Positions 26,847 through 35,484 of a stretch of 64,000 nt of DNA are shown here, piece by piece. The position numbers and the translations under genes were made by a program. The first letter of the stretch is position 1; each line of letters opens with the position of its first letter. The DNA is taken from positions 124,001 through 188,000 of the forward strand of contig SRJI02000003.1 of NCBI GenBank assembly GCA_005473895.2, written 5' to 3'. This stretch comes from Carideicomes alvinocaridis. GTDB lineage: Bacteria > Pseudomonadota > Alphaproteobacteria > Rhodobacterales > Rhodobacteraceae. The notes beneath the pieces were generated by a model, which worked only from the letters and a program-made list of their open reading frames with translations, was not told where the DNA came from and did no database searches.

Positions 26847-27956
26847 ATGATGTCCAATCGAATTCGCAGGTCCGCTGTCGCCGGGGCCGTGGCCGCGACG
26901 CTGGGCGCCCTGCCCGCCGGCGCGGCGCTGGCCGATGTGCCGAACGTGGCCACCGACATCGCCCCGGTCCACGGGCTGGTGGCGCGGGTGATGGACGGGC
27001 TCGGCACGCCGGACCTGGTGGTGCGGCCGGGCGCCTCGCCGCACGGATATGCCATGCGCCCGTCCGAGGCCCGCGCCCTGGCCGAGGCCGACGTGGTCTT
27101 CTGGGTCGGCCCGGAGCTGGAGCCCTGGCTGGCCGAATCCATCGGCTCGCTGGCCGGGGATGCGGTCCAGGTCGAGCTGCTGGACGCGCCGGGGACGGAG
27201 CAGCTTGCCTTCCGCGAGGGCGCGACCTTCGAGCCGCATGACCACGGCGAGGATGCGCATGACCACGCGGCGGATGAGCACGGTCATGACCACATGGCCG
27301 AGGAGCACGAGCATGATCACACGGAGGCGGAGCACGATCACGCATCGGAGGCCGACGCTCACGAGGATCACGATCCTGCGGCGGATCACGGGGCGCACGA
27401 GGATGATCACGGCCACGCCGCGGAGCATCACCACTCCCACGAGGGCATCGACCCGCATGCCTGGCTCGACCCCGAGAACGGCAAGGCCTGGCTGGACGCC
27501 ATCGCCGCGGAGCTGGCCCGGCTCGACCCCGAGAATGCCGGGGCCTACCGTGCCAATGCCGAGGCCGGGAAGACGGAGATCGACGCCACCACGGACGAGT
27601 TGCGCAGCCAGCTCGCCCCCGTGCAGGACATGAAATTCGTGGTCTTCCACGACGCCTACCAGTATTTCGAGACCCGTTTCGACATCCATGCCGCCGGGGC
27701 CGTCTCGATCGGCGATGCCAGCGATCCCGGCCCCGCCCGGATCGAGGAGATCCGCGAGAAGGTGCAGGAGCTTGGCGTGACCTGCGTGTTCTCGGAGCCG
27801 CAGTTCAACCAGGCGATCGTGAACACGGTGCTGGACGGGACCGGCGGCCATTCGGGCGTGATCGACCCGCTCGGCACTGGCCTTTCGACCGGGCCCGGCT
27901 TCTACCCGGCCCTGCTGCGCGAGGTGGGTGCCGAGCTGGTCGCCTGCGGTCAGTGA
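26847..27956 (+). CDS. znuA: Zinc ABC transporter substrate-binding protein ZnuA
   Basis: 369-residue periplasmic zinc-binding protein. A signal peptide with Arg residues at 5, 7 and 8 ends near ALA|DVP at residue 29. Zinc ligands are expected at SPHGYAM (His66), DPHAWLDP (His204) and VFHDAYQYF. Between them, residues 131-198 form a very long His/Asp/Glu-rich loop with about 26 His, a flexible zinc-collecting segment. AGGAG lies a few bases upstream of the tandem ATGATG. The C-terminal half has the family blocks CVFSEPQFN and DPLGTGLSTGPGFYP. Confidence 0.95.
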   Translation: MMSNRIRRSAVAGAVAATLGALPAGAALADVPNVATDIAPVHGLVARVMDGLGTPDLVVRPGASPHGYAMRPSEARALAEADVVFWVGPELEPWLAESIGSLAGDAVQVELLDAPGTEQLAFREGATFEPHDHGEDAHDHAADEHGHDHMAEEHEHDHTEAEHDHASEADAHEDHDPAADHGAHEDDHGHAAEHHHSHEGIDPHAWLDPENGKAWLDAIAAELARLDPENAGAYRANAEAGKTEIDATTDELRSQLAPVQDMKFVVFHDAYQYFETRFDIHAAGAVSIGDASDPGPARIEEIREKVQELGVTCVFSEPQFNQAIVNTVLDGTGGHSGVIDPLGTGLSTGPGFYPALLREVGAELVACGQ

Positions 27957-27980
27957 TCCCGGGCGCAACGCCCCCTCCCC

Positions 27981-28005
27981 GACGGCGCCCCGACCGGGCG
28001 CCGTC
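27981..28005 (+). terminator. Terminator hairpin after znuA
   Basis: GACGGCGCCC pairs with GGGCGCCGTC across a five-base loop, a perfect ten-base stem 25 bases after the znuA stop, followed by TTGCGTT. The T run is short, so it may need Rho or be only moderately efficient. Confidence 0.65.
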
Positions 28006-28220
28006 TTGCGTTCGGAGCCGCCTAATTGCCCCAGAACCGACTCGGGACAGCGGCAGCCGATCTCGAGAGAACGTGACGTGGCGCGGCTCTGCACAGGGAT
28101 ACCCGGCTGGCGCCGAAGAGGATATTGAGGGAGGGCGCGCCGGGGATTCGGAGCCGGAAAGTCGGCCCCGATCCGGCGTTAACCAATGCACCAAACCACC
28201 TTCTGCCCTAGAATTCCCGC

Positions 28221-28802
28221 ATGACGACCGATCTCTTTGCCCGTTTTCCCCCGCGACGGGGCCGTGTCCACGAGGCCTGCGGGCCGGCGGCGCCGGCCTT
28301 TGCCGCCCTCTGCGCCGCCCACACCCCCGGGACGGTGATCTGGGTGCGTCCCGCCTGGGGGAGCGACGCGCTCAACCCCCTGGGCCTGAGCGCCTTTCTC
28401 GATCCCGCGCGGCTGCTGCTGGCCCAGGTCCGCAACCAGACCGACGGGCTGGCAAGCATGGAGGAGGCGCTGCGCGACGGCGCCCTGCCGCTGGTGGTGA
28501 CCGAGCTGACCGAGCCGCTGGACCTGACCGCCGGGCGGCGGCTGCAGCTCGCGGCGCAGGCCGGGGGCAGCACCGGGCTGTGCCTGATTCCCGAGGGCAT
28601 GGGCAGCAATGCCGCCGAGACGCGCTGGCGCTGCACCCCGGTTTACGCACCGGATGACTCGACTCTGCAACGCTGGGCTCTTATCAAGAACAAATCGGGA
28701 ACACCGGAGGCCTGGCATGTTGGATGGGAGGCAGAGACGCGTCGTCTCCATGTGGTTTCCCCGCCTGGCGAGCGACCGGGCGCTGCGGCGCCATCCGGTT
28801 GA
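28221..28802 (+). CDS. imuA: ImuA-like SOS mutagenesis protein
   Basis: 193 residues, related to the RecA/SulA-like ImuA proteins that start ImuA-ImuB-DnaE2 translesion cassettes. Visible blocks are GTVIWVRPAWGSDALNPLGL, RLLLAQVRNQTDGLASMEEA, LTAGRRLQLAAQAGGSTGL and the C-terminal RWRCTPVYAP. The assignment rests mainly on context: imuB overlaps its end by 86 bases and dnaE2 follows. A single LexA-like half pattern GAAC-N7-GGAC at 28034-28048 (one mismatch to the alphaproteobacterial GAAC-N7-GAAC box) lies about 170 bases upstream, weak support for SOS control. Confidence 0.82.
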   Translation: MTTDLFARFPPRRGRVHEACGPAAPAFAALCAAHTPGTVIWVRPAWGSDALNPLGLSAFLDPARLLLAQVRNQTDGLASMEEALRDGALPLVVTELTEPLDLTAGRRLQLAAQAGGSTGLCLIPEGMGSNAAETRWRCTPVYAPDDSTLQRWALIKNKSGTPEAWHVGWEAETRRLHVVSPPGERPGAAAPSG

Positions 28803-30690
28803 GGGGCCCTTCGCCCTGATCCTCGCCCAGGGCGGGGCAGAGCGGATTTACTGCCTGAACCGGGAGGCCGGGCGGCGCGGCCTGCATCCCGGCATGTCCC
28901 ATACCGATGCCCGCGCCTTCTGCCCCGAGCTGCGCAGCCGGCCCGCCGACCCGCAGGGGGACGAATGGTTCCTGCACGCGCTGCGCCGCTGGGCCACGCG
29001 CTACTGTCCCTGGGTCGGGATCGAGGAGGACCAGGGGCTGGTCCTGGACGTGAGCGGCGCCACGCATCTCTTCGGCGGCGAGGAGGCGATGCTGAGCGAC
29101 ATGCGCCAGCGGCTGATGCGCACGGGGCTGGAGGTCCGGCTGGGCTGTGCCGACACCCGCGGGGGCGCCTGGGCGCTGGCCCATCACGGCGAGGGGATCG
29201 CCCCGCCGGGGGAGCTGCTCTCGGCGCTGGAGGCCCTGCCCGTGGCGGCGCTGCGGCTGGAGGCCAAGACCGTCACCGCCCTGCAACGGCTCGGGCTGCG
29301 GCGCATCGGAGAGCTGGAGGCGGCGGCCCGCGCGCCGCTCGCCCGGCGCTTCGGCATGGAGCTTCTGCGCCGGCTCGACTGCGCCATGGGGCGCCAGCCC
29401 GAACCGGTGACGCCGCTTTCCGATCCGCCGCATTACGGCGTGCGCATGGCCCTGCCCGACCCGATCGGCCTGCAGGAGGACGTGATGGAGGGGGTGTCGC
29501 GCCTGCTTGACCGGCTCTGCGACAAGCTCAAGCGGCGGGAGGAAGGCGCCAGGGTGCTGCGGCTGACCCTGCGCCGCGTGGACATGGAGGCGCAGAGCGT
29601 GGATCTGCGCCTGGCCCGGCCCCTGCGCGACCCGGCGCGCATCCTGCCGCTCTTCGCGCGGGGCGTGGGCGAGGTCGAGGCGGGGTTCGGCATCGACCTG
29701 CTGCGGCTCGAGGCGCTGCGGGTGGACCGTCTTCCGGCGCGCCAGGTGGCCCATGTCTCTTCCGATCGCGACGACCGGATGGACGACCTGATCAGCCGCC
29801 TGGGCACGCGGATCGGGCTGGAGAACATCCAGCGCTTCCAGCCCCTCGACAGCCATATCCCCGAGCGCGCCTTCACCCTCGCCCCCGCCGCCTGGTCCGA
29901 GCCCGAGGGCCCCTGGTACAGCCTGCGCCCCCGCCCCCTCCGGCTGTTCCCGCCCGAGCCGGTCACCCCCCTCGGCGCCACGCCGCTCCGCGCGGACACA
30001 CCCCGGCCCGAGGGCCGGAGGACCGCCCCACCGCCCCCCGATGGGGAGCGCGACAGGCGAGAGCATCTTCTTGCCGCCTCCGGCGCCGCTCCGGCGGGCG
30101 ACAGGCGCGACCCGGCCCCTCGGCCCACCCTCGGGGCCAGGGAAGCCGGGGCCGGCGCCGCAGCGCTCCCCAGGGAGGTTCCCACCCCGGGCGCCACGCG
30201 CTTGCCGGAAGAGGCCCCCGCGCCGACCCTCTCCGCAGCCCCCTCGGCTGCTCCGCCGGGGAACGCCACGCGCGGGTCTCTGCCCACCGCCGGGGCCCGT
30301 GAAAGCGGCACCGGCGCAGCGGTCGGCACCATGGAGATGACCGCCCCGGCCTCCGCGCGCAGGCCGGCAGAGGCGCGCGCGCCCGCCCCGTCCTCTGACG
30401 AGGAGCCGCCGGCGCCTGCGTCGCATGTCCCGGCCCCCCATTCCGATGTCACCCGCCCCACGCCGCAGGGCGGCCGGCCTCCCCGCTGTTTCCGCTGGCG
30501 GCGGATGCGGCTGACCACCGCGCGGGCCACCGGGCCGGAGCGCATCACGCCCGAATGGTGGCTGGAGGACGACAACTGGCGCAGCGGCCTGCGCGATTAC
30601 TGGATGGTGGAGACGGAGGAGGGGCGCAGGCTCTGGCTGTTCTACACGCCGCAGGCGCCGGGCTGGTTCGTGCAGGGGGAATTCCCATGA
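28717..30690 (+). CDS. imuB: ImuB, Y-family polymerase-like protein, with an expanded disordered linker
   Basis: 657 residues from the ATG at 28717, which has GGAGG seven bases upstream and overlaps imuA. Residues 10 to about 400 are the DinB/UmuC-like body of ImuB (VSMWFPRLASDRALRR, GLVLDVSGATHLFGGEEAM, ALQRLGLRRIGELEAAARAP), a non-catalytic hub that joins the beta clamp and DnaE2. Residues about 412-586 are a Pro/Ala/Gly/Arg-rich low-complexity stretch absent from ordinary ImuB (about 500 residues). The family C-terminal tail then resumes: GPERITPEWW, RDYWMVETEEGRRLWLFYT and GWFVQGEF. The frame stays open throughout, so this is an insertion or expansion, not a break. Confidence 0.9.
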   Translation: MLDGRQRRVVSMWFPRLASDRALRRHPVEGPFALILAQGGAERIYCLNREAGRRGLHPGMSHTDARAFCPELRSRPADPQGDEWFLHALRRWATRYCPWVGIEEDQGLVLDVSGATHLFGGEEAMLSDMRQRLMRTGLEVRLGCADTRGGAWALAHHGEGIAPPGELLSALEALPVAALRLEAKTVTALQRLGLRRIGELEAAARAPLARRFGMELLRRLDCAMGRQPEPVTPLSDPPHYGVRMALPDPIGLQEDVMEGVSRLLDRLCDKLKRREEGARVLRLTLRRVDMEAQSVDLRLARPLRDPARILPLFARGVGEVEAGFGIDLLRLEALRVDRLPARQVAHVSSDRDDRMDDLISRLGTRIGLENIQRFQPLDSHIPERAFTLAPAAWSEPEGPWYSLRPRPLRLFPPEPVTPLGATPLRADTPRPEGRRTAPPPPDGERDRREHLLAASGAAPAGDRRDPAPRPTLGAREAGAGAAALPREVPTPGATRLPEEAPAPTLSAAPSAAPPGNATRGSLPTAGARESGTGAAVGTMEMTAPASARRPAEARAPAPSSDEEPPAPASHVPAPHSDVTRPTPQGGRPPRCFRWRRMRLTTARATGPERITPEWWLEDDNWRSGLRDYWMVETEEGRRLWLFYTPQAPGWFVQGEFP

Positions 30691-33600
30691 CCGAGGGCTA
30701 TGCCGAGCTTTGCGTGACCTCGAACTTCACCTTCCTCACCGGGGCCTCCCATCCCGAGGAGCTGGTGCTGCGCGCCGCCGAACTGAAACTCGACGCGGTG
30801 GCGATCACCGACCGCAACTCGCTCGCCGGGGTGGTGCGGGCCTATTCCGCGCTGAAGGAGCTGAAGCGCGAGGTCGAGGAGCAGGCCGGGCTGCCGATCC
30901 GCTCCCAGCACCGGATCGACGGCTGCAGCCGGCAGGAAGCGGGCAACCCCCAGGACCTTCCGCGCCCGCCCGAGCCGCACCTGCCCCGGCTGATCGTGGG
31001 CAGCCGGCTGGTGCTGCAGGACAGCCCGGTGGAATGGATCGCCCTGCCCATGGACCTGGCCGCCTATCACCGTCTGTCGCGGCTGCTGACCACGGGCAAG
31101 CGGCGCGCCGGCAAGGGCGAGTGCCACCTGAGCCTCGACGACCTGCTCAAGGGCTGCGCGGGCATGATCCTCGTCGCCCTGCCGCCGCGGGATCTGTCGA
31201 TGGCCGGGCGGGTGCTGCAACGGATGCGGCAGACCTATCCGGGCAATGTCTTCCTGGGCGCCGCGCCCTGCTACGACGGCTCCGACCAGGCCTGGTTCAA
31301 CGCCTGCGCCCGGATGGCGCAGCGCTGCTCCACCCCGATGGTCGCGGTGGGGGACGTGCTCATGCACCGCGCGGCGAGGCGGCAGCTGGCCGACGTGCTG
31401 ACCTGCATGCGCGAGGGCTGCACCATCGACGGCATCGGCACCCGCGCGCTGCCCAATGCCGAGCGGCGGCTCAAGGGGCTGCCCGACATGGCGCGCCTCT
31501 TCCGCAACCACCCGGCGGCACTTCGCCGCACGCAGGAGATCGCGACACGCTGCGGCTTCTGCCTGTCGCAGCTGGGCTATGACTATCCCGACGAGATCGC
31601 GGAGGGCGAGGCGCCGCAGGCGCGGCTCGAACGGCTGGTGGCCGAGGGGCTGCTGCGCCGCTGCCCGGACGGCATCCCCGAGCGCTATCACCGCCTCGCC
31701 GAGAAGGAGCTGCGGCTGGTCGGAGATCTGGGCTATGCCGCCTATTTCCTCACCGTCTACGACATCGTGGCCTTTGCCCGCTCCAAGGGGATCCTCTGCC
31801 AGGGGCGCGGCTCGGCGGCCAATTCGATCATCTGCTGGTCGCTCGGCGTGACGGATGTCAGCCCCGACCGGATCAGCATGGTGTTCGAGCGCTTCATCTC
31901 CCGCTACCGGGGGGAGCCCCCCGATATCGACGTGGATTTCGAGCATGAGCGGCGCGAGGAGGTGATCCAGTGGATCTATGATCGCTACGGCCGCCACCGC
32001 GCGGGGCTCTGCGCCACGGTGATCCACTTCCGCACCCGCGCCGCGATCCGCGAGGTGGGCAAGGTCATGGGGCTGAGCCAGGACGTGACCGCCGGGCTTT
32101 CGGGTCAGATCTGGGGGATTTCCGGCAAGGGAGCCGAGCCCGAGCGGCTGCGCGAGCTGGGCCTCGACCCCTCCGACCGCAGGCTGATGCAGACCGTGCG
32201 GCTGATCGGCGAGATCATCGGCTTTCCCCGCCACCTGAGCCAGCATGTCGGCGGCTTCGTCATCACCCGCGGCCGCCTCGACGAGCTGTGCCCGATCGAG
32301 AACGCGGCGATGGAGAACCGCACCGTCATCGAGTGGGACAAGGACGATATCGACGCGCTGAGCATCCTCAAGGTCGATGTCCTCAGCCTCGGGATGCTGA
32401 CCTGCATCCGCAAGGCCTTCGGGTTGCTGGAGGAGCACGAGGGCCTGAACCACACGCTCGCCACCGTGCCGCAGGAGGATGCGAAGACCTACGAGATGCT
32501 CTGCCGGGCCGATGCCGTGGGCGTCTTCCAGGTCGAGAGCCGGGCGCAGATGAACTTCCTCCCGCGGATGCAGCCGCGGACCTTCTACGACCTGGTCATC
32601 GAGGTCGCCATCGTCCGCCCCGGGCCGATCCAGGGGGGCATGGTGCAGCCCTATATTCGCCGCCGCCAGGGGCTGGAAAAGCCCGAGCCCTTCGGCGACG
32701 AGCTCAGGGCGGTGACGGAGAAGACCCTGGGCGTGCCGCTTTTCCAGGAGCAGGCCATGCAGATCGCCACCGTCGGCGCCGGCTACACCCCCGAGGAGGC
32801 CGACCGGCTGCGCCGCTCGCTCGCCTCCTTCCGGCGCATGGGCACGATCGGAGAGCATCGCGACCGCTTCGTCAGCGGCATGATGGGCCGGGGCTATTCG
32901 CTCGAGGTGGCCGAGCGCTGCTTTTCCCAGATCGAGGGCTTTGCCGATTACGGCTTTCCCGAGAGCCACGCGGCCGCCTTCGCCATGCTCACCTATGTCT
33001 CCTCCTGGATGAAGTGCCACCATCCGGCGGTCTTTGGCTGCGCGCTGCTGAACTCGCAGCCCATGGGCTTCTACGCCCCGGCGCAGATCGTCCGCGACCT
33101 GCGCGAGCACGGGGTCGAGGTGCGTCCCCTCTGCGTGAACCACAGCACCTGGGACAACCGGCTGGAACGCCGTGCCGACGGCCAGCTGGCCCTGCGGCTG
33201 GGCCTGCGCCAGATCCGCGGCTTCCGGCAGGAGGACGCCGAGTGGATCGCCGCCGCGCGCGGCAACGGCTATCCCGACCCCGAGAGCCTCTGGCTGCGGG
33301 CCGGCCTCGCCCCCGCCGCGCTGGAGCGGCTGGCCGAGGCGGATGCCTTTGCCGGCATGGGTCTGACCCGCCGCGATGCGCTCTGGCAGGTGCGCGCGAT
33401 CCGGGCGCCGGCCCCCCTGCCGCTCTTTTCCAACCCGCTGGACGGCGAGGGGATCGGCGAGCCGCGGGTCGAGCTGCCGCCGATGCATCTCGGCGAGGAG
33501 GTGGTGGAGGATTACGTGGCCACGCGGCTGTCGTTGCGGGCCCATCCCATGGAGCTGCTGCGCCCCGCCCTGCCCGGCCTGCTGCCCCATGCGGATCTCG

Positions 33601-34001
33601 TCACCACGCCCCTGCGCCGGCTCGCCGTCTGCGGGCTGGTGGTCACCCGTCAGCGTCCCGGCACCGCCTCGGGGGTGATCTTCATGACGCTGGAGGACGA
33701 GACAGGGGTCGCCAACGTGGTGGTCTGGCCCAAGGTCTACGAGCGTTTCCGCCGCGCGGTCATGGGCGGGCGGCTGCTGCGGGTGACCGGGCATCTTCAG
33801 CGCGAAGGCATCGTGACCCACCTCATCGCGGAGCGGATCGAGGATTTCTCCCACCGCCTCACCGATCTCGGCCACCCGATGGAGGAAGCCATCGGCATCA
33901 CCCGCCCCGAGGCCGACGACGCCCCCCGCCCCCGCCGCAGCCCCGCCATGCATCCCCGCGACCAGGCCAAGCGGCTGTTTCCCAGCCGGGATTTCCACTG
34001 A
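30687..34001 (+). CDS. dnaE2: Error-prone DNA polymerase III alpha subunit DnaE2 (ImuC)
   Basis: 1104-residue C-family polymerase. The N-terminal PHP domain starts YAELCVTSNFTFLTGASHPE and carries the DnaE2-type loss of metal ligands. The palm has catalytic carboxylates in GRGSAANSIICW and PPDIDVDFEHERREE, followed by a finger block GVFQVESRAQMNFLPRM. An OB-fold domain lies near residues 985-1060 and the DnaE2-type end AMHPRDQAKRLFPSRDFH closes it. It overlaps imuB by ATGA. It extends damaged ends together with ImuA/ImuB in SOS mutagenesis. Near residues 55-95 there is a roughly 35-residue Arg/Pro-rich insertion relative to most DnaE2 sequences I know. Confidence 0.95.
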   Translation: MTEGYAELCVTSNFTFLTGASHPEELVLRAAELKLDAVAITDRNSLAGVVRAYSALKELKREVEEQAGLPIRSQHRIDGCSRQEAGNPQDLPRPPEPHLPRLIVGSRLVLQDSPVEWIALPMDLAAYHRLSRLLTTGKRRAGKGECHLSLDDLLKGCAGMILVALPPRDLSMAGRVLQRMRQTYPGNVFLGAAPCYDGSDQAWFNACARMAQRCSTPMVAVGDVLMHRAARRQLADVLTCMREGCTIDGIGTRALPNAERRLKGLPDMARLFRNHPAALRRTQEIATRCGFCLSQLGYDYPDEIAEGEAPQARLERLVAEGLLRRCPDGIPERYHRLAEKELRLVGDLGYAAYFLTVYDIVAFARSKGILCQGRGSAANSIICWSLGVTDVSPDRISMVFERFISRYRGEPPDIDVDFEHERREEVIQWIYDRYGRHRAGLCATVIHFRTRAAIREVGKVMGLSQDVTAGLSGQIWGISGKGAEPERLRELGLDPSDRRLMQTVRLIGEIIGFPRHLSQHVGGFVITRGRLDELCPIENAAMENRTVIEWDKDDIDALSILKVDVLSLGMLTCIRKAFGLLEEHEGLNHTLATVPQEDAKTYEMLCRADAVGVFQVESRAQMNFLPRMQPRTFYDLVIEVAIVRPGPIQGGMVQPYIRRRQGLEKPEPFGDELRAVTEKTLGVPLFQEQAMQIATVGAGYTPEEADRLRRSLASFRRMGTIGEHRDRFVSGMMGRGYSLEVAERCFSQIEGFADYGFPESHAAAFAMLTYVSSWMKCHHPAVFGCALLNSQPMGFYAPAQIVRDLREHGVEVRPLCVNHSTWDNRLERRADGQLALRLGLRQIRGFRQEDAEWIAAARGNGYPDPESLWLRAGLAPAALERLAEADAFAGMGLTRRDALWQVRAIRAPAPLPLFSNPLDGEGIGEPRVELPPMHLGEEVVEDYVATRLSLRAHPMELLRPALPGLLPHADLVTTPLRRLAVCGLVVTRQRPGTASGVIFMTLEDETGVANVVVWPKVYERFRRAVMGGRLLRVTGHLQREGIVTHLIAERIEDFSHRLTDLGHPMEEAIGITRPEADDAPRPRRSPAMHPRDQAKRLFPSRDFH

Positions 34002-34258
34002 GGCCGCGGCCTGCGCCCAAGCCATGCAACGCGGTGGCCAGCCTTCAGGACAGGGTCCGCGGCACGGCTCGGGCGACCACGTCCAGCCTGCGCGTCACCG
34101 CGCCTAGCCCCCCCGCTGAAGTCTTCACGCAGGCTGCAACCGAATATCGCCATCCGCCCCCTTAGCGCCGTACGGGCCTGCTCTCCCGTCCCGGCCTCAG
34201 CCCGGCAGGTCGTAATCCGCCCGTGCCATCACCCCTGAACCGCCCCCGCCTGGCCGGC

Positions 34259-35317
34259 TCAGCGCTGATCGGACCGACTGTTGCGCGCGGCTTCCAGGGT
34301 GGTCTCCGCCTCCGCCAGGTCGTCCGACCGCAGCGCCGGTGCCTGGCGGTCAGAGGCCTGATCGCAGAGAACGACCTCGATCGGGTAGTGGTCCGAGCCA
34401 AAGCTCGGCAGCACCGACATGGAGCTTATGCTGAGCCCCTCCTGGTGCAGAACCTGGTCGAGCGGCCATGACATCCACCAGGATTGCGCATCGTAGGTGG
34501 GCAGGAACCCTTCGACTTCTCGGGGATCGATCAGCTTACCGATCCGCTGCATCCGTTCTATGCTGCGCTCCCACGGCACGGCGTTGAAATCGCCCGCGAG
34601 GATGACGGGGTTCTTCGAGCTGCGGGCATCGAGCGCCGCCCACATCAATTGCCCATCGCGGCCCGTCGAGGGTTGCGACGGGTGCGGCGGACGCGGGTGC
34701 AACCCGATGAAGCGGACCTCTTCCCCGGAGCGGAGCTGCACCGTGGTGAGGATCGAGGGAGTGTCACGCTCCAGGGGAAACACGATCCGCGTCTCGCTCA
34801 GCGGCAGCGCCGAAAACAGGTGCATGCCGAAATAGCTGCCGGTGATCTTTTCGGCGTGATAGGGCATCCTGTCCGACAGCTCCCCCAGACGCTCATCCCA
34901 CCATTCGTTGGTTTCCAGCGCGAGCAGCATGTCCGGTTCGCGCTCCCCGACGAGCTGCAGCAATTCCGCCGCGTGCCGGTTCTCGAGCTTCACGTTGGCG
35001 ACCATGACCGAAAGCCGGTGATCCGCCTCACAGGACACGCTCACCTGGCGATCGCCGAAAAAGTACGGCCCGATCTTGATGCCGCAATAGGCAAGCGCCG
35101 CCAGCGTGACCGCCCCAAGGGCAAGCCGGGTCTTCGGTCCGATAAAGCGGGCGAACAGGAGAACGATCAGCAGGACCACCAGCGCGATCGCATATTGCAG
35201 GCGCGGGAAATCGGTCATCCGCACCCACCACAGGTTGGTTTCGGCGAATGCCACGAACGTCACCGCGACGAGACATGCCGTGACCGCCACGACGAGACCT
35301 TTCAAAAACCCCTGCAT
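34259..35317 (-). CDS. Membrane-anchored endonuclease/exonuclease/phosphatase family protein
   Basis: 352 residues. The first ~100 hold three hydrophobic segments, followed by a soluble EEP (DNase I-like) domain with VMVANVKLEN, the catalytic Glu in LLALETNEWW, LHPRPPHPSQP, GDFNAVPWE and the closing GSDHYPIEV. The domain should face the periplasm. Substrates of such proteins are unknown (nucleic acid or phosphoester). I prefer the ATG at 35317 because AGGAGG lies ten bases upstream; the ATG at 35326 is too close to that site. The neighbouring sequence is less GC-rich than the rest of the window. Confidence 0.8.
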   Translation of the reverse strand: MQGFLKGLVVAVTACLVAVTFVAFAETNLWWVRMTDFPRLQYAIALVVLLIVLLFARFIGPKTRLALGAVTLAALAYCGIKIGPYFFGDRQVSVSCEADHRLSVMVANVKLENRHAAELLQLVGEREPDMLLALETNEWWDERLGELSDRMPYHAEKITGSYFGMHLFSALPLSETRIVFPLERDTPSILTTVQLRSGEEVRFIGLHPRPPHPSQPSTGRDGQLMWAALDARSSKNPVILAGDFNAVPWERSIERMQRIGKLIDPREVEGFLPTYDAQSWWMSWPLDQVLHQEGLSISSMSVLPSFGSDHYPIEVVLCDQASDRQAPALRSDDLAEAETTLEAARNSRSDQR

Positions 35318-35484
35318 TGACGGCATCCCTCCTCGTGTATCGCAGTTCCCGAGCCTTGAAGGCGTTGATGTGAAGTGAACCCGGAAAAAGTCCAGAAAAG
35401 GCTTGTTTTCCTGGGGGCACCGCGCACCACACGAGCCCCCGGCTGCGCACCGGGCACGTCATGACGAGCGTCGCGGGCTCCGGC

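Noticed and set aside
28034-28048. LexA box GAAC-N7-GGAC upstream of imuA
   Set aside because: One mismatch and about 170 bases from the start; too weak to list as a site, though SOS control of this cassette is expected.
30642-34025. 1127-codon frame antisense to dnaE2
   Set aside because: Low-complexity His/Gln/Gly-rich translation typical of antisense shadows; dnaE2 is unmistakable on the plus strand.
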